Shown here piece after piece: positions 54,962-64,000 of a stretch of DNA of 64,000 nt. A model generated the notes under the pieces. It made no database searches. It saw nothing but the letters and a program-made list of their open reading frames with translations, and was not told the DNA's origin. The DNA is from Pyrenophora tritici-repentis. Lineage: Eukaryota; Ascomycota; Dothideomycetes; Pleosporales; Pleosporaceae. A program made the translations under genes and the position numbers. The stretch covers positions 1,736,001 through 1,800,000 of the forward strand of contig NC_089392.1 of NCBI RefSeq assembly GCF_003171515.1, given 5' to 3'. Every line of letters starts with the position of its first letter. Positions within the stretch are counted from its first letter, which is position 1.

Positions 54962-56866
54962 TTACGCGTCACCACCTTCTGCATCAACAACACTATTAGC
55001 AACGAAGAAGGGGCTCGTTCCCATCCCATTGAAAGCATTGACCTCCCAGAACTCGGTCGTGCCATGCAGAACCTCATAGCGGTTATACGCGCCGCAACCG
55101 CTTGGACGATTGACGCATTCCGTCGTGATTTGGCCAGCGATGCGCTCTCCAACTTCTTGGCCCTCGAACCACGCGCCATGCAAAAAGCCAAAGTATTGTG
55201 CACTCTGAGCCTCACCAGCAAAGTACAGTCTTCCAACATTCGCGCGAAGGTTTTGGTGCATCTCAAGCGTCGTGCCAGCGGGCCAGTTCGAGTACGAACC
55301 ACGGGCCCATGGAGTTTGAGTCCAGCGCGGGTACGTGAATGCTATGGGCTCTGGGACAATGATGCTAGGGAACATCTTTCGGAGCACTGCCATTCCTTCT
55401 GCCTTTGTGGTTTCGTCATCCTGTGCTTCGATACGGTAGGATTGGTCGCCGACCACTGTGGCGAAGATGATATTCGACCCAGGGAGGAAACCTTCCGTTG
55501 ACAGACTCTGCCAGACTGTGTAGTAGCCGCGTGTTGTGGGGTCTGCGTAGAGGAAGAATTGTTTGTCTTCTGGCCAGAATGTCTCGTTGAACTGAAAAAA
55601 TATCTTTGTATATGTTCCGAAATGAAAATTGGCAATAGCGGACTGCTTCCACTCGGGAAGTTCAGGCTCAAACGTGATAGCGTCGTTCTGCAGTACACCG
55701 AGAGAAACTGTGGAGATTGCGTAATCGGCTTCGACACAGGAGCCATCAGAAGTAGCGATATGAACGCCGGTATCGGAATAGATGATGTTTGTGACAACTG
55801 TGTTCAACAATACACGAGGGTCGTTAGGTTGTAGGAATTCAGCCGCTTGGTATTTCAACCAAGTGCTGAAGCCGCGTTGGTCGGTGCAGACTGCAAAAGA
55901 AGCAAAGTTAGAGATAGATTGGTTGAGAGTTGAGATCACGACTTACAATTGCTCATCTCGGAAAACCCGTAGTAGGTGAAGTTGTACCCTGCGATTCCAT
56001 AGACAAAGCTTGATCCCTCGGGCGACTAGATTAAAAAAATGAAGTTAGGATGCGTCTGCACATATACATGCTTAGAGATCTTACCTGGGCGGTTTCCCAG
56101 TCCCACAAATAATACTCAACTGCTTTCCGTGTGGGGTCGCTTTTTGGTCGCCATCCACTCTGCCATAGTCCTGCACGGAAGCTCCTGTCCTGTAAATTCT
56201 CGGATAGTATTGTACCAGCGCTCTGTTCGAATTTGGACCAGTAGTCCTCAAACTCATCTAAGATGTCCGTGTAATCGACAGCCCCAGTCTCGTTGTAAGT
56301 GGCAATGGAGAAAGCATCAGAGTTTGGGCTCGTTAGATTGACCTGTTTCGAAAATGTCCAAACTGGATTCTCAGGACCATCAGTATCCTGACCTAGTCCA
56401 GAGATCCAATTTGCACCCAGTTCGACCGTGTAAGGGTTCCCGTCGGGATCCGAGCCGAACTTTGTATTTCGCATACGACCTCCAATATGGTCTTGATACT
56501 CGAGGATTAGGAAATCAGTAACGGACTGATTCGCCAGCGCTTGCTAGGTAAGTCAGCATACACATCAGAAAGAGCTTGTATATTTTTCCGCAGTTCGAAT
56601 TGCTCGGCAATCGTTGAAGTTTCAAACTGCTGCCTCAAGCTATCACGCGACTAGGACTACTTACTGCTGCTGTAATGCCAGCAACACCTCCACCTCTATG
56701 ATCAGTCAGTCTATACGCTCTATGATCGGTAGCCCGGAACATACATGATCGCAACCTTGGTCCTCTTGCACGTGCTATTGTAGTCTCGTCCGTGAAACGC
56801 TGGCGCAGCGAACGTTAAGGATGGAACCAAGCCAACGAGCAACAACCAGCCTTTTGCCAACCTCAT
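54962..56866 (-). CDS. Secreted FAD-dependent amine (polyamine) oxidase
   Basis: Five exons on the minus strand: 56745-56866, 56665-56695 (31 nt), 56085-56543, 55947-56025 and 54962-55890; phases close for 539 residues. I chose the ATG at 56866 because it starts a clean signal peptide (MRLAKGWLLLVGLVPSLTFA); an in-frame ATG 18 codons upstream is possible. The FAD-binding fold reads VAIIGGGVAG with EYQDHIGGR downstream. The flavin-contacting C-terminal part reads GRLYFAGEAQS and FLHGAWFEGQEVG. The layout is that of polyamine or monoamine oxidases, which oxidise amines to aldehydes with release of H2O2. As a secreted form it could use external polyamines or generate H2O2. It diverges from the TPP-controlled transporter gene. 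Confidence 0.9.
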
Positions 56867-57573
56867 GACGCAGATTCTTGAAGAGATTGCACTTTGGATG
56901 CGAGGTTTTAGAAGGCTCATGTGTCTCGCTGGGTACTTAAAGCTTTATCCGATAGTGTCGTCCTAGCATTCGCCCGCATTAGATCACTCAGCAAAACCGG
57001 GTCGCGATAGGATGTGGAGTACAGAGAGCGCTATCGATGACATAGTAGGCAGAAAGAAGCGTCGATCTGTATGTGGTCGGACCGGTCTGTGCCTGCTCGA
57101 CGATGGCTTGAGTACCAATCCCGGGTATAGAACGCCTGTATGACATGTACTAGACGAAAAAGCGCAGCTGCATATGCAGCGCCTTGGAAAAGGCATGGCG
57201 TGGGACTTTTGAGGGAGCCATGCGGGTGGCTGCACGCCATAAGTTTTTGATGAGATGACGAGGATGACAACACGCAATACCTAGGTACTTGGTCTCTATA
57301 TTCAGCTAAAAGAACGATGATACATATTCATTTACAGGCATTGGCGCAAGCCGACGACGGATGACGGCGCGGGTTTGGTGATAGATAGCGTACATATGGG
57401 AACGGGAAAGGCGCAGGGGTTGGCAACGACAGGATCGCGATAGCGGGGCCGATGATCAAGCTTCACTCCCAGGCCAGCTTCCCGGTCTCTACTCAACGCC
57501 AGTCAGTTGACGATTCTCCGCTTGTCGTCGTCATTGTCCATCTCAAGTACGGTAACACAGCCACACAGCCAAA
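56867..57573. promoter_or_regulatory. Divergent promoter region, amine oxidase and NCS1 transporter
   Basis: About 0.7 kb between the amine oxidase start and the leader of the NCS1 transporter. Short minus-strand frames (56984-57277) look like chance. No specific binding sites were identified. Confidence 0.45.
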
Positions 57574-57618
57574 ATGCAGCTGAGTACCAGGAAGCCACCC
57601 GATCAAGGTAACGTCTGA
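57574..57618 (+). other. Upstream ORF in the NCS1 transporter leader
   Basis: A 14-codon frame (MQLSTRKPPDQGNV) begins upstream of the 5' splice site of the leader intron and ends inside the intron if that is retained. If the intron is spliced, the same ATG opens a longer frame that ends at about 57807 and overlaps the main start out of frame. Its use depends on an unknown transcription start. Confidence 0.45.
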
Positions 57619-57763
57619 GCAATATGCATGAGACCGGTGTTCGCCCGTCATCATTCCTGATGGCGGCGATCTGAGATATACGGTCTGAACTTGATCAGGT
57701 TAAAGCCTGCGAAAGGACTCATGCTTTGCGCCCTTCCCCCAAGGCTGCTGCTAATGGGTGTAG
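57608..57763 (+). other. Probable 5' UTR intron carrying the TPP riboswitch
   Basis: GTAACG donor at 57608, GCTAAT branch-like sequence at about 57749, and TAG acceptor at 57761-57763, ten bases upstream of the main ATG. Known fungal TPP riboswitches control splicing of such leader introns. Confidence 0.65.
57626..57724 (+). promoter_or_regulatory. Thiamine pyrophosphate (TPP) riboswitch
   Basis: The conserved THI core is present: CTGAGA at 57671-57676, ACTTGATCAGGTTAAAGCCT at about 57689-57708, and GCGAAAGGA just after. Stem P1 closes perfectly, GCATGAG (57626-57632) with CTCATGC (57718-57724). A variable hairpin arm (about 57643-57669) lies between, as in Neurospora NMT1. The aptamer lies in a likely 5' UTR intron ahead of an NCS1 transporter, the arrangement known from a Neurospora riboswitch gene. 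Binding of TPP is expected to alter splicing and lower expression when thiamine is plentiful. Confidence 0.93.
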
Positions 57764-57772
57764 GTCGCTGTC

Positions 57773-59396
57773 ATGGTAGAATTCTGCACGAACAACACCC
57801 ACGATGACGAGACCAAAGTTGCGCCGAATGCGAGCAATGAACTGCAACTACAACTGCCTATCAGCACGCGTGATGCTGGAATCGACGAGCGCTTACGAAA
57901 TGGGGGATGGCAAGATACGTTCAAGGCATTCGAGAGGCAGCTCGTGGAATACAACCTCGAGGCGCGTGGCATTCAGCGTGTAGAGCCAGACGAGCGACAA
58001 GACTTGCGCCTCCTGGGATACTCGCAGGTCGCTATCATGTGGTTTAGCGTCAACCTGGCTGCAAACAACATCACCCTAGGTATGCTGGGCCCCGCTGTCT
58101 TCGCGCTCGGATTCCTTGACTCCTGTCTGCTGGCCGTCTTTGGCGTATCTGTGGGCTGTCTTGTTGTCGCATACATTGCCACCTTTGGGCCGAAGAGTGG
58201 AAATCGGACCATGGTATTCACACGCTATGTCACAGGATGGTGGCCGTCTAGAATTGTTGTCTTACTCAATATTGTCGTCCTTTTGGGTTACGGCATGATC
58301 GACTGCGTAGTAGCCGGACAGATACTGTCTGCCGTCTCTGGAAATTCCATGTCTGTCGTAGTCGGCATCATCATCGTGGCCGTGATTGCATGGATCATCA
58401 CAACGTTCGGATATCGAATATTCCACTATTATGAGCGCTGGGCGTGGCTCCCCCAGTTAATTGTGCTCTCCGTGTTAGCTGGTATCGCAGGGCCACACTT
58501 CAACATCTCTTCCCAGTCGACTGGCGATACGGATCCGGACACCATAATAGGAAACCGCATTAGCTTTTTCGGCCTGACACTAGCTGCGGCTATCACATAC
58601 GGTGGTGGCGCGGCTGATTATTTTGTTTACTATCCCGAACACTCATCGTCCTTGAAAATCTTCGCAATGACCATGCTAGGTCTTATGTGCAGCTTTACAT
58701 TTGCCTTTATCTTAGGTATCGGCCTAGCATCCGGCATGTCAACCAATAGCAACTGGGAAGCAGCATACGGTGTATCCCAGGGCGCTCTCATTGTCGAAGC
58801 ATACAAGCCTCTTGGCGGGTTTGGTTCTTTCTGTGGTGTCATCGTCGCTCTTGGTCTTGTCGCCAATCTCATTCTTCCCACATACTCTTCTGGTATTGAT
58901 GCCCAGATCCTTGGTCGGTACGCAGGCGCGATACCGAGAGTAATCTGGAACACCATCGGCGTTGTCATATACACAATATGTGCATTAGCCGGACGTGCTC
59001 ATCTTGCCGAGATCTTTACCAATTTCCTGGCTCTGATGGGTTACTGGGTATCTGTCTGGGTCGCTATCGTTCTAGAAGAGCATTTGATCTTTCATCGCCA
59101 GGCAGGCTTTAATTGGGGAGTTTGGAATCAAAAGAAGAAGCTCCCTCTGGGTATTGCAGCATTTGCAGCCTTTGTCATCGGTTGGATAGGCGCTATCATG
59201 TGCATGGCACAAGTTTGGTATATCGGGCCAATCGCCAAGCAAGTTGGTACCCACGGAGGAGATGTAAGTCTCTTTAACATTGTAGCTGTTGATATTTAGC
59301 TGATTAGTCTAGATGGGCAATTTTATTGGCTTTGCATGGGCGGCAGTTGTATATCCTCCCCTAAGGATATTGGAACTCAAGCGGTTCGGAAGATGA
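57773..59396 (+). CDS. NCS1-family (purine-cytosine permease-like) transporter, TPP-regulated
   Basis: Two exons: 57773-59263 and 59313-59396, 524 residues. After a polar N-terminus of about 90 residues come about twelve membrane segments, for example AIMWFSVNLAANNITLGMLGPAVFALGF, FCGVIVALGLVANLILPTYS and FAAFVIGWIGAIMCMAQVWYIGPIA (segments interrupted here for length). The short last exon supplies the conserved end GFAWAAVVYPPLRILELKRF, which is lost if only the long frame is annotated. NCS1 proteins carry nucleobases, allantoin or vitamins such as thiamine, usually with protons or sodium. The upstream TPP riboswitch suggests a thiamine or thiamine-precursor (pyrimidine) substrate; that is inference. 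Confidence 0.93.
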
Positions 59397-60203
59397 TGCC
59401 AGCCGGCTCCGACGAAACCAGTACACCAGAGCTTATGGAAAATAAAGCCTGCAGCCCCAGTCACACACCCGGCTCGTCTTCATAATCTTTCTGACGTGCC
59501 GCTGTTCCTAGTATTCCTTAGACCATGAGGGCTATGTTGTACGCAAACAAACCGTGGATTAATACGTGATCAATATTAGTCCTGTTCTTCTAGGAGGTTC
59601 TGTCTTAGATATACATATGCAAAGAGTATGACACAAAAGCTGAGTAGCAATGATAAGTGCAAGAGTATGATTGCTTTTGTTTTGAGGTATAGGAAGACGT
59701 TGGCGATTCCAGGCTAGGTATGGTTCCTGATCATGAAACGAGTACTCAGGCTCGTTGCTTATACTTGGTACCCCCATATCTGCATGATACGGGGTATTGT
59801 GATAGCTTCGACAATGGTACAGGATGCAATAGGCTGAGAGCTCAAGGGCTGGACGATGAGAGTAAAGACATAGGCAGTGCGCATGCGGAGCAGATCATAC
59901 ACTGGATGCTGGTATTTTGATCAAGGTGAGACTACGCTATTAGAATCAAAGGCTGATTGTGCGATATTAGTATGACCAAATCGGACGTCACCCGTTGTCG
60001 CTGCTGCCACAACAACGAGCCGAGGCTTGGCGTCGCAGTGACTGCCTCTCACCTCACCTGGCCACAAACAAAACAAGACCTTTTTGAGTTGGGACCGAGG
60101 TCTCTTATAAGACATGCTCAGGCTGGAGTAACCCTCTGTTATAGCACATCTTCAAGCTGAATAAACGCTCTCTCGTAACGTTCTCTCGTAACGCTTCTTC
60201 GAG
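59397..60203. other. Intergenic, no gene seen
   Basis: About 0.8 kb. A short direct repeat (GTAACGTTCTCTC / GTAACGCTTCTTC) lies just upstream of the next start codon. No gene, tRNA or known motif is seen. Confidence 0.5.
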
Positions 60204-62303
60204 ATGGCCGAAGATCTCATCAGTTTCGACGATGAGGTCACGAGCTCGCCAACCAGCATGCCGAGCATGCCGCCCAACATCAATCATAGCAGAAGCACTC
60301 ACAGAGATGAATTCTTCGAGCTCGCGAGCATGGTGAAAGCCAAGAAGTCGTACATTCACACAGTGCCGTCTGCATCTCGGCTACTGCCATCTACATCTGG
60401 GCCACTGCCACTCACTGCAAGCCCGAACGGTGATTAACTCTGCTCTCGTCCTTTTGATCGTGCGCTGAATTTTTCTAGGCCCTCGAACTGCCAACCGTAT
60501 CGTCTCTGAAAACAGCATCTCACTTTCGTCAGCGAGGCGACCCCGTCTATCAGAGTTAGTTACACGGTGTCTCATGGAACTTGAGCTGACGAACCTGGAT
60601 AGCTTCTCCTTCGAACCCATATCAGAGCAGCCTCTAGATATACTAGCTCAGCACAAAGTCGTCAACGGGCACGGAAATAGCTTTCGTCATAGCGAAGCTA
60701 GCATGTGGAACTTCCGCGAGCCCTCCGGCTATCCTCCCCACAACGAGCCTTTGTTAATCCCAGAGTTCGAGCTGCCTGTACGCAATGGCCTCGCTGATCC
60801 GCCGACACCGCCTCAGTCTCTCCCAGGCTCTGCATCAGCCTTTAGGTCCGAGCAAGAGCCCATAGTACGGATGACAAAGCCAGCCTATGACAACATGTGC
60901 AAGAGTCTTGATGACACGGTGAAAGAGAACAGGGAGCTACAGATCAGTATGGCAGCTCATAATCGTACCATTGAGCAGTTGAGACACGATGACCACGAGA
61001 TGAGTTCGCAGCTGGGCAAGCATCGATACCAGAACGAAGCGAACAAGGCGCAAAAGTCGGCTATGGGACGGGCATTGGGTGAGAAAGAGACGACTATCAA
61101 GACACAGCAGCTAGAGATCGAAGACCTGATGAGCAAAGTATATGCTTTGAACGCTAAAGTGAAAGAGCTCGAGGCTATGTCAGGTATGTTCATATTGTTC
61201 ATCACGACCAATTTTCGTCAAACTGATAACTAGAAGACGAGCGCAACTATCTTCGCAGCGTAATCGAATCATACGAGGTCAAGCATAAAGACGCCACCAT
61301 CAATATATCGTCCCTCAAGAGTCAGCACCGGCACGATTCAAGTAAACTGGCTGCCATCAAAGACCAAGAGCTGTCGTCAGTCGAAACAGCCTATCAGAAT
61401 GCCCTCGTCGAACTCGATGCTATCAAGAACCAGCATGAACACACTCTTGATAACCTCTTTGCTATGAAACAAGAGTTTGAGCGTGCCTTGAATAAGTTGG
61501 CTGCTAAGGACCAAGAGCTGGGAAGCTTCAAGGAGGAGCATGAACGTGCGCTCGAACATGCGAGTGCGGCTAAGGACCGAGATTGGCAGAAATTCGAACA
61601 AGGTCGTCAGCGGGAGCTCAGCAACCTGGCCGCTTCCAAAGACCGCGAGCTCGAGGAAGCCGAGGAAACCGTCAGGAAACTCCGGATAACCAACAGCGAG
61701 CTCTCTCAGAAGATTCTCGAAGTGTCTCATGCTCAAGTCATCACTGAAGATCAGATGGCTCGTGCACATAAGCAGGCAGGCAGTGAGGTCAAACAGGAGA
61801 AGGTCATACGAGACTTGCGGCATGAGCTGATGGAAACAAATCTCAAAGTTGTCAAGTTAGAGGATCAGAATGAGGTGCTCAGGGAGAAGACGAAGCAGAC
61901 AGACATCAATGGTCTCCAGGCCAAACTGCGCGAGAAGACCAGTGAATGCGATCGCCACCGTAACCTTGCCAAGATCGCAGAGGCACGATTCAAGCAGAGC
62001 CAGGAGCGGCTTCTTCACATCACGAGCAACGGTTTATCTCTACAAGGTGCCGTACACCTCGTCAAACCGCGCGCAGATTCAAAGCTCCCTAGGACAGTTC
62101 ATTCGTGTACCGAGTGCTACGGCAAGAACCTAGAGTGCGATGAGAACACTACATGTCACAACTGCGCTGACAGTAACTCTCCATGTCTGCGATGGAGGTG
62201 TTCTCTCAAGCACAAGCTCGGCGACTGTCCCCTCACCCCTTGCAAGCTCCCACACGACTCCCAGGGATGGCTTATGCTACCCAAGGACAGACCTCAGTGG
62301 TAG
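60204..62303 (+). CDS. Coiled-coil protein with a C-terminal Zn2Cys6-type cluster
   Basis: Three exons: 60204-60429, 60479-61183 and 61234-62303, phases closing for 666 residues. Residues 1-240 are polar and probably disordered. About 240-560 form long coiled coils (repeats such as NKLAAKDQELGSFKEEHERA and ASKDRELEEAEETVRKL). Near the end, residues 602-628 carry six cysteines with spacing CX2CX6CX5CX2CX6C, exactly the spacing of a fungal Zn(II)2Cys6 binuclear cluster, followed by more Cys (RWRCSLK, GDCPLTPCKLPHD). Zn2Cys6 clusters normally sit at the N-terminus of transcription factors next to a short coiled coil, so the order here is reversed. DNA binding is not shown and the basic residues usual in the cluster loop are sparse. 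I do not recognise the family. Confidence 0.8.
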
Positions 62304-63754
62304 ATTTTGGGCTTTGAAGGATGGAAAAGGAGTCGGGGTACATAAAAACCTCCTAAGGAGGATATGTGGGTTTGTGCCGGCTCTATTATCTTAGCCGGTC
62401 AGACCTGGCTTCCATTACCCAGTACCAGTAGCCATGCGCGGACTAGGTGGCATGGATCTTTACCATCCCAATGCAATGTTCGAGTTTTCTACTGCCTTGA
62501 TTCATTGATAAACTGTTTATCAAAAGACGGTCTATGTAAGACACCAAGCTTGGCAAAGTACCGGCACATGTATTGCCTGGCGAGCACGTTTTGGGACCTA
62601 CCCGTCAAGCCCTAGCAGGGATCCACACCTAACATTAGCAAGTCGCATGCCTTGAGATAATTTAGCATGTCCTAGGCTCGCTACTGATATGTTTGACTGG
62701 TCCAGCATGTTATACAACCTTCAACAGCTCTGTAGCCGCAATAATTAGTTCGCATACAAGTATTACCCATGTTCGGACAGCCGATCGGCAACGGATAGCC
62801 AGCACATAGGGATAGGCAGGGCGTGCGGGAGTTGACGACAGGTGTGTATAATGCTAGGCAGCCACCGCAGTAAAATTTCCATACTATTTGAAATATAGAT
62901 GGTCATACAAGGCGGTATAAGGCATAGGTGTGTCTCTTTCTCTGATGTTTATATCCATACAGCGCAGTGATCCTGCGAAAATGGTACCGAGAAAAGACCC
63001 GTTCGTTACGCCACTACCAAATCTAAGCTTTCTCCACACTTGACACCCATCATGTACATGTCTCAAGCATCCCTGGGACTGTGGAAAGAAGGGGTTCTCG
63101 CAGGGCCACGTAACTGCAGATGCGATTCACTAGTCCAATCATCCATGGCTCTCCTACCTACAAACACAACAAACATGCGCAAGACTCCACATTTTGCAGT
63201 CTGCCCAACTCGGCGCACGATGATCGGCATGTTCATACTTCCGACATTGAGCCTTGTTTGTGGCCCCTAATTAGCAGGCACTACAACCAAGCTCACATGC
63301 CCAGAATGACCGGGAAGCTTCGCCTGGGAACGTTCGTCAGAGGATTCGTCTGCATTCCTAACGCGTACGGGTCCAGACTTCATATCTCAACTTTCCTTCC
63401 ACGCGCGTAAGCAACCCAGGCTGGGGTCAACTTGACGTGTGGCTCACACGATACGTCGTTGAGCTAAACTAGTTGGAGGTGGGTTGGATTATGGCGTGGA
63501 GATCCGATTGGTTTGGCGTGTGTACGAGGTTTACGAATCTGACACAGCCACACAAGGTTGCGTTGCGACATCGCCGCATGGCCACCCTCGCATGGTATTG
63601 CCTAAAATCGCGTGAATGATATATTGGCCGAGACTGGGGTAATGGTACATAATATGTGCGTTGCTGGCTGCTGGTAGAGGTCGTGTTTCCACTTTTATCG
63701 TTCGCGGTCGTTGTCGTCGTTTGGCATCCACGTCCGGGATTTTTCCAAACAAAA
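62304..63754. other. Intergenic, no gene seen
   Basis: 1.45 kb. Short frames on both strands at 62140-62615 and 63040-63410 lack features; those at 63469-63968 (minus) are shadows of the next gene. The right end is the promoter of the gene at 63755. Confidence 0.5.
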
Positions 63755-64000
63755 ATGTCCACCATGAATGGGAATACGTTACATCAACCGCAGAATATGG
63801 CAGGTCAGATGGTTCTCCATCAACCACCACCGCAGGATGCGCCTGGAGATATGGTGCTATATCAGCAACCGCAACCATACCCTGTCCAACAACAAAGCAC
63901 CGACCACGGCCCCGTACCTGCCACCCAACAGACACCAACCACGGCTCACAAGAAAAAGAAGAAGGCAAAATCGTCGCAAGCAGGTGGTCCCATCCGCAAA
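63755..64000 (+). CDS. N-terminal part of a Gln/Pro-rich protein (runs off the window)
   Basis: The frame is open from ATG at 63755 (AAAAATGTCC context) through 82 codons to the right edge. The peptide is rich in Gln, Pro and Met (for example VLYQQPQPYPVQQQS) and then turns basic (HKKKKKAKSS). This composition is typical of disordered N-termini of nuclear regulators, but no domain is visible yet and I do not name it. Confidence 0.55.
   Translation, partial: MSTMNGNTLHQPQNMAGQMVLHQPPPQDAPGDMVLYQQPQPYPVQQQSTDHGPVPATQQTPTTAHKKKKKAKSSQAGGPIRK

Overview
The window reads as nuclear DNA of a filamentous ascomycete, most likely a Dothideomycete of the order Pleosporales. Supporting signs are short spliceosomal introns (about 47-80 nt, GTRNGT...CTAAY...AG), close similarity of the encoded proteins to filamentous-fungal families (RPD3/RpdA with an acidic tail, an HMT1-type ABC transporter, RTC1/Sea2, an NCS1 transporter behind a fungal TPP riboswitch), and young Ty1/Copia elements. 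The genus cannot be fixed from sequence alone. Gene order and strand are mixed, with no operons. Most genes here are single-copy housekeeping genes.

Layout. 1-272 is the 3' end of a dipeptidyl-peptidase 5 gene. 1080-4122 is an uncharacterised 425-aa gene whose second intron carries a complete 1.6-kb non-coding LTR element (1588-3164). 4615-6006 is a secreted CALB-like lipase. 6811-12238 is a structurally intact Ty1/Copia retrotransposon, followed by a hAT-like foldback MITE (12329-12456). 13384-17600 is a gene-poor stretch with one hypothetical protein and two paralogous three-exon genes for small secreted eight-cysteine proteins (14616-15026 and 16132-16499, both minus), the best novelty candidate in the window. 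17611-19678 is a six-exon malic enzyme. 20905-23742 is a WD40-like protein ending in a CaaX box. 24904-26005 is a BuGZ/ZNF207-like zinc-finger protein. 26522-28129 is PEX2 (minus) and 28684-32140 is the importin KAP120. 32702-34615 is the class I histone deacetylase RPD3 (minus), divergent from the proteasome deubiquitinase RPN11 (35070-36192). 37611-40592 is an HMT1-type ABC transporter (minus), divergent from RTC1/Sea2 (41094-45475).

After a 2.7-kb gap come ribosomal protein S21 (48213-48636, minus, with a 20-nt micro-exon), a decayed endonuclease/exonuclease/phosphatase-fold gene (49001-50133, minus), a metacaspase (50490-51512), an intron-containing tRNA-Gly(GCC) (52769-52876), a GH43 glycosidase (53365-54542), a secreted FAD amine oxidase (54962-56866, minus), an NCS1 transporter controlled by a TPP riboswitch (57626-59396), a coiled-coil protein with a C-terminal Zn2Cys6-type cluster (60204-62303), and the start of a Gln/Pro-rich protein running off the right end.

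Most multi-exon models were assembled by eye from GT-AG sites. Exon phases close exactly for every one except the C-terminal tail of RPD3, which changes frame twice at C runs, and the EEP-fold pseudogene, which changes frame three times. Both LTR elements have paired LTRs identical by eye and perfect 5-bp target-site duplications, so both inserted recently.
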